24,403 bases of DNA, taken from the NCBI GenBank assembly GCA_964352225.1, contig CAYGRM010000052.1, forward strand, positions 1 to 24,403, read 5' to 3'. The notes beneath the pieces were generated by a model, which was given only the letters and a program-made list of their open reading frames with translations, had not been told where the DNA came from and made no database searches. The stretch is from CAJQQY01 sp964352225 (GTDB lineage Bacteria > Bacteroidota > Bacteroidia > Chitinophagales > Saprospiraceae). The translations under genes were made by a program, and so were the position numbers. The first letter of the stretch is position 1. Every line of letters begins with the position of its first letter. Positions 21,781 to 24,403 of the stretch are shown here, one piece after another.

Positions 21781-23373
21781 ATGAAAAATATTATTTCTAC
21801 CATACTCATTCTATTATTTGCATTTTCTTTGCATGCTCAATCCTCAGAGATTAACTGGGAGAAAACATTCAAAGAAAAAGGAACAAAATATAATAATTTA
21901 AGACCAATTGGTCATACAGACAAACACTATTATATACTAAATCAGCCAAGGAAAAATCAAGATATAATTCAATATGACTTTAATCATAAATTAAAAAAAT
22001 ACACGACATTAAACTTAGACAAGAACATTAAAGTCAATCAATTAATTAATACTGCATCAGGTAACTATCTGCTTTTTTTTAATGAAAATAAAAAGGGAAA
22101 AAATATAGTATTTCATGCTTCTAAAGTAAATACGGATGAAAGTGTAAATACTAATATACACCAAATATTTACTTCTAATTCTAAAAATACTGAGTTCCTT
22201 AATCCAAAAATAGATGAACCTATAATGTCTTCAATGCTTTATCAAGTGAATAATGTTCCTCTTGTTAAAGATCAAGTTGGAATATTTTTAAGTAATAATC
22301 GAACAAAGGTTCTTTATGCAAATACAAAATATAATCAAGAAAAAGGTAAGGCAAAAGGAGATGAGAAATATCATATTGTTGTATTAAATGACCAATTGGA
22401 AAAACTTTGGGAGCGTAATATCGAATTTCCTTTTTCAGCGAAAAGAGTAGAAGTCAAACAATTGGAAGTTACTAACTCAGGGGAAGTATATATTTTAGCT
22501 GCTATAAAATTAAAGAAAATAAGAAAAGGTATTTTACCAAAGTCTGATTTTGCGATATACAAGGTTACTGAAGACAATGAGCTTACACCAATTATTCTTC
22601 AGGTTGAAGATGTGTATCCGAGTCATGCTATGATTTATCCTCATATAGATGGTAATCTTTTTGTGGGTGGTTTTTTTACTCAGGATGGCACTAAAAAATT
22701 ATTGCGACAACATGGTGTTTTTATGGTTAAGTATGATGTGGACGGAAATGAAGTATTCCAAAAAACAGAACTTTGGAAGGATGACTTTTTTACTCAATTG
22801 AAAAAGGAGTTTAAAATAAAAAAGAAAGGAAAAGGTTCATTAAATACGGAAGAGTATGATTTACGTATTGGTGATATTCACATAGATAATAAAAATGAAT
22901 CTATCTCTTTTGTTTCTGATTACCTTCTTTTTAGAGTTAATAAATCTGGTAATAAAACGAGTAGTACTCGCCAATTAATCATTACTTCCTTTTCTTTTTC
23001 TGGCGATCACAGATGGACGACTTCTATCAATAAAAGAAGTTTTACCTCAATTCCTGGAATTGCTCCATTAGATTATTTTTCTGTTTTAAACGATGGGAAA
23101 ATATATTTGATTTTTAAAGATGAAAAAACTTCAAAAGAACTTAAAAGTTTTAAATTTAAAGGAAAGCAAACGGCAGATTTCATAGACGTGGCTATTATTA
23201 ATACTGATGGAAAAATAGATTCGCAGGTAACTATTTTTAACTCGAAAGAGACGAAAACTAATTTTCATCCGAGGTCTTCTAAGCATATAGGGGATGGACT
23301 TATTCTACTCGATGGTGGAGGCATTAAAGAGAGAGTTATGGGGACATTTTCATTACCCAATACTTCTAACTAA
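21781..23373 (+). CDS. Secreted beta-propeller-like hypothetical protein
   Basis: This is a 530-residue protein. Residues 1-20 (MKNIISTILILLFAFSLHAQ) are a Sec signal peptide ending in the AQ often seen in this phylum. The mature part consists of repeated beta strands with D/N-G turns, such as YHIVVLNDQLEKLWERNIEF, NSGEVYILAAIKLKKI, GVFMVKYDVDGNEVFQKTEL and FVSDYLLFRVNKSGNK, as in WD40-like or Kelch-like propellers of Bacteroidota periplasmic and outer-membrane proteins. No T9SS sorting domain, lipobox or catalytic motif is seen. It lies between two copies of the RHS-associated repeat and its stop overlaps a decayed recombinase, so it may be cargo of the same rearranged segment. Confidence 0.65.
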   Translation: MKNIISTILILLFAFSLHAQSSEINWEKTFKEKGTKYNNLRPIGHTDKHYYILNQPRKNQDIIQYDFNHKLKKYTTLNLDKNIKVNQLINTASGNYLLFFNENKKGKNIVFHASKVNTDESVNTNIHQIFTSNSKNTEFLNPKIDEPIMSSMLYQVNNVPLVKDQVGIFLSNNRTKVLYANTKYNQEKGKAKGDEKYHIVVLNDQLEKLWERNIEFPFSAKRVEVKQLEVTNSGEVYILAAIKLKKIRKGILPKSDFAIYKVTEDNELTPIILQVEDVYPSHAMIYPHIDGNLFVGGFFTQDGTKKLLRQHGVFMVKYDVDGNEVFQKTELWKDDFFTQLKKEFKIKKKGKGSLNTEEYDLRIGDIHIDNKNESISFVSDYLLFRVNKSGNKTSSTRQLIITSFSFSGDHRWTTSINKRSFTSIPGIAPLDYFSVLNDGKIYLIFKDEKTSKELKSFKFKGKQTADFIDVAIINTDGKIDSQVTIFNSKETKTNFHPRSSKHIGDGLILLDGGGIKERVMGTFSLPNTSN

Positions 23374-23698
23374 GCGATTGTTTATTGGATTGCTCCAATA
23401 AACGTTTGACTGTATTTCTATGAAATTGCTTCCCTCTAACAGTTTTAAACCCATTAGAATTCAATTGCATTGCAATCGCTCAAAAACTCATATCCGCATT
23501 CTTACATTTGGAAATAATCTTCATTATTTTTTGACTCATCGAATTGGTAGAAATGTTATTTTTAATTTTTTCCAGTCCTAATCTTCTGCCATGCGCAGTC
23601 AAATTTTGAGTATTTCCAAATTTAACTCATTTTGATTTCTTGGCTTTAAAAGCAGATTTCAGTTGAATTGAATGCAATTTCTTTTGTCCCTGCTGTTC
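23366..23698 (-). pseudogene. Decayed C-terminal part of a serine recombinase (resolvase/invertase family)
   Basis: On the minus strand one continuous frame reads EQQGQKKLHSIQLKSAFKAK, then KSK-stop-VKFGNTQNLTAHGRRLG, later MSF-stop-AIAMQLNSNGFKTVRGKQFH and RNTVKRLLE. Serine recombinases have KA.G.KLGNP.NLT followed by a C-terminal HTH of the form IA..LN..G..T.RG..W...TV..LL, so both matches are clear. Two in-frame TGA codons interrupt the frame at 23627-23629 and 23480-23482, consistent with single-base nonsense changes (GGA or CGA to TGA). The catalytic N-terminal domain with the active serine is missing; the frame is cut where the 33-bp repeat begins. The end overlaps the 3' end of the beta-propeller gene. 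Confidence 0.75.
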
Positions 23699-23724
23699 GA
23701 TACAAATCAGACTGACAATTAAAA
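23692..23724 (+). repeat. RHS-associated repeat, short copy C
   Basis: GCTGTTCGATACAAATCAGA and on to CTGACAATTAAAA match the first 33 bp or so of copies A and B, and in the same register encode DTNQTDN-stop. The copy lacks the hairpin part. It sits exactly where the serine recombinase remnant is cut off. Confidence 0.75.
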
Positions 23725-23735
23725 ACCTCGCTGCC

Positions 23736-23896
23736 CCGCTGTCCAATACAAATCAGACTGACAATTAAAAGGAAAGCTTGCTTGTGTGAACTTAAAGTTC
23801 ACATACAGCAAAAGGAAGCGGATTTTATCCGACAGTCTACAAGTCTGTGGGGATAAAAACACCGAAGCCGCAAACAGGAAACTGCTTGCGGCTTTG
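23736..23896 (+). repeat. RHS-associated repeat, copy B
   Basis: This is a full-length copy of 21498-21656, beginning CCGCTGTCCAATACAAATCA and ending at GCGGCTTTG. Its start encodes PLSNTNQTDN-stop but no gene body precedes it. It therefore looks like the scar of a lost immunity-type gene or the far boundary of an exchanged module. Confidence 0.85.
23769..23896 (+). ncRNA. Candidate structured RNA element, copy B
   Basis: The stems correspond to copy A: TGTGAACTT-A-AAGTTCACA, a perfect 9-bp stem (23785-23803); CGGAT-TTT-ATCCG (23819-23831); and AAGCCGCAA/TTGCGGCTT (23865-23873, 23886-23894). Between stems, ACAGTCTACAAGTC and the GTGGGGA-like segment are nearly invariant against copy A. Conserved loops with covarying stems suggest selection for structure. 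Confidence 0.5.
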
Positions 23897-24028
23897 TGGT
23901 TTTCCCAAAAAATGAATTTCGCATAATAGCCAGAGAGCGAAAAAAATTAGATATTTCCGCTTCTGATCCTATGCTTCTAACTACTTTTCTCCTACCTTTT
24001 ACGCACTCATTTTTTAAAAAGCGAAATT

Positions 24029-24352
24029 ATGAAACAGGTCATCAAATCCGTAACTCTACTTTTCCGAAAGCACAATATTAGTTATGAGCAATCCAAAAAC
24101 ATTTTTAAAGAGGTTCATAAAAACTTGGAACTCAAACCTAAGCCTTCCAAAAACAAGGGAACGGTCAAACGACTCTCCAGAGCCGAGCTCGAAAGTTTCA
24201 TAAATGCAGCTTTCGACAAAGCTGCAAAGGTTGGTTTGATGATGATGGCCCTTTATGAAACTGGATGCCGAGTTGATGAATTTTGTAACCTGGAAACCGA
24301 AGACATTTATTTTGACGAAAAGAAAATTATTGTCAAGTCAGGAAAAGGGTAA
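24029..24352 (+). pseudogene. Tyrosine recombinase/integrase, frame broken before the catalytic C-terminus
   Basis: The 107 visible residues start MKQVIKSVTLLFRKHNISYE. They enter a typical catalytic domain: TVKRLSRAELESFINAAFDK, then LYETGCRVDEFCNLE with the first catalytic arginine R81, then KKIIVKSGKG with the beta-hairpin lysine region (K103). Integrases normally continue G-K-x-R-x-V-P here. Instead the frame stops at TAA after GGG, while the next frame gives KH, as if two bases were missing. The remaining catalytic residues (HxxR, H/W, Y) are not found in the last 51 bases of the window, so the protein is truncated or frameshifted. The N-terminal domain is short compared with phage integrases. 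Confidence 0.65.
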
Positions 24353-24403
24353 GCATCCGACCAACCACATCTTGCACCTTCACCTAACGCAATCTAACTT
24401 TGC

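Noticed and set aside
23480..23629. Possible TGA recoding, because both interruptions in the serine recombinase are TGA
   Set aside because: TGA serves as the normal stop of several genes here (for example at 4648, 6650, 9010 and 9857), so nonsense mutation of a decayed gene is simpler.
24370..24403. Third attC-like site at the window end (CACCTAACG...)
   Set aside because: Only one arm is visible; no hairpin or GTT core can be checked before the sequence ends.
1..24403. CRISPR array, tRNA or rRNA genes
   Set aside because: No regularly spaced short repeats, cloverleaf sequences or rRNA-like stretches were seen on either strand by eye.

Overview
The window is AT-rich and dense in short hypothetical genes. 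It looks like accessory DNA of a member of the Bacteroidota. The best support is in the right half: a secreted protein with a SprB-like repeat and a C-terminal type IX secretion (Por/T9SS) sorting domain, and a very large RHS/YD-repeat protein of the form common in that phylum. Ribosome binding sites are mostly absent and 5' leaders are A/T-rich, which also fits. No rRNA, tRNA or core housekeeping gene was found, so I cannot name a genus.

Left part (1-5110): the end of a charged coiled-coil protein and a converging small HTH gene come first. Next are two genes that look like gene cassettes. A 633-aa PIN-domain protein with a C-terminal membrane hairpin (615-2516) and a PD-(D/E)XK nuclease (2601-3671) are each bracketed by complementary GTT... 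/ ...TAAT half-sites, with imperfect hairpins between cassettes. This is the layout of integron attC sites. No integron integrase gene is in the window, so the array would be a cluster of attC sites lacking an integrase. After it come a small membrane protein, a small HTH protein and two overlapping small genes, closed by a strong bidirectional terminator.

Middle part (5119-8663): two diverged inverted repeats of about 590 and 430 bp enclose a DUF2493/SLOG-like protein, two unknown genes that share an almost identical 5' leader, a tandem zinc-knuckle protein, and a gene-free stretch of about 400 bp rich in perfect palindromes. From 8744 to 10171 more small genes follow, including a ribbon-helix-helix/coiled-coil candidate behind a long hairpin with a T tract, and a gene apparently frameshifted in a run of eight T.

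Right part (10647-24403): a T9SS-sorted secreted protein, then a 2820-aa RHS-repeat polymorphic toxin with a variable tip of about 218 aa that I do not recognise, then a DUF2199-like gene in the immunity position. The last codons of that gene lie inside a repeat of about 160 bp. The repeat recurs downstream beside a decayed serine recombinase, and its hairpins are preserved by paired substitutions, which suggests a structured RNA or recombination module tied to toxin/immunity exchange. A secreted beta-propeller-like protein and a broken tyrosine recombinase end the window.

Taken together this is a defence/competition and mobility region. It carries candidate defence cassettes on the left, mobile-element cargo in the middle, and a contact- or secretion-dependent toxin with an immunity module and recombination scars on the right.
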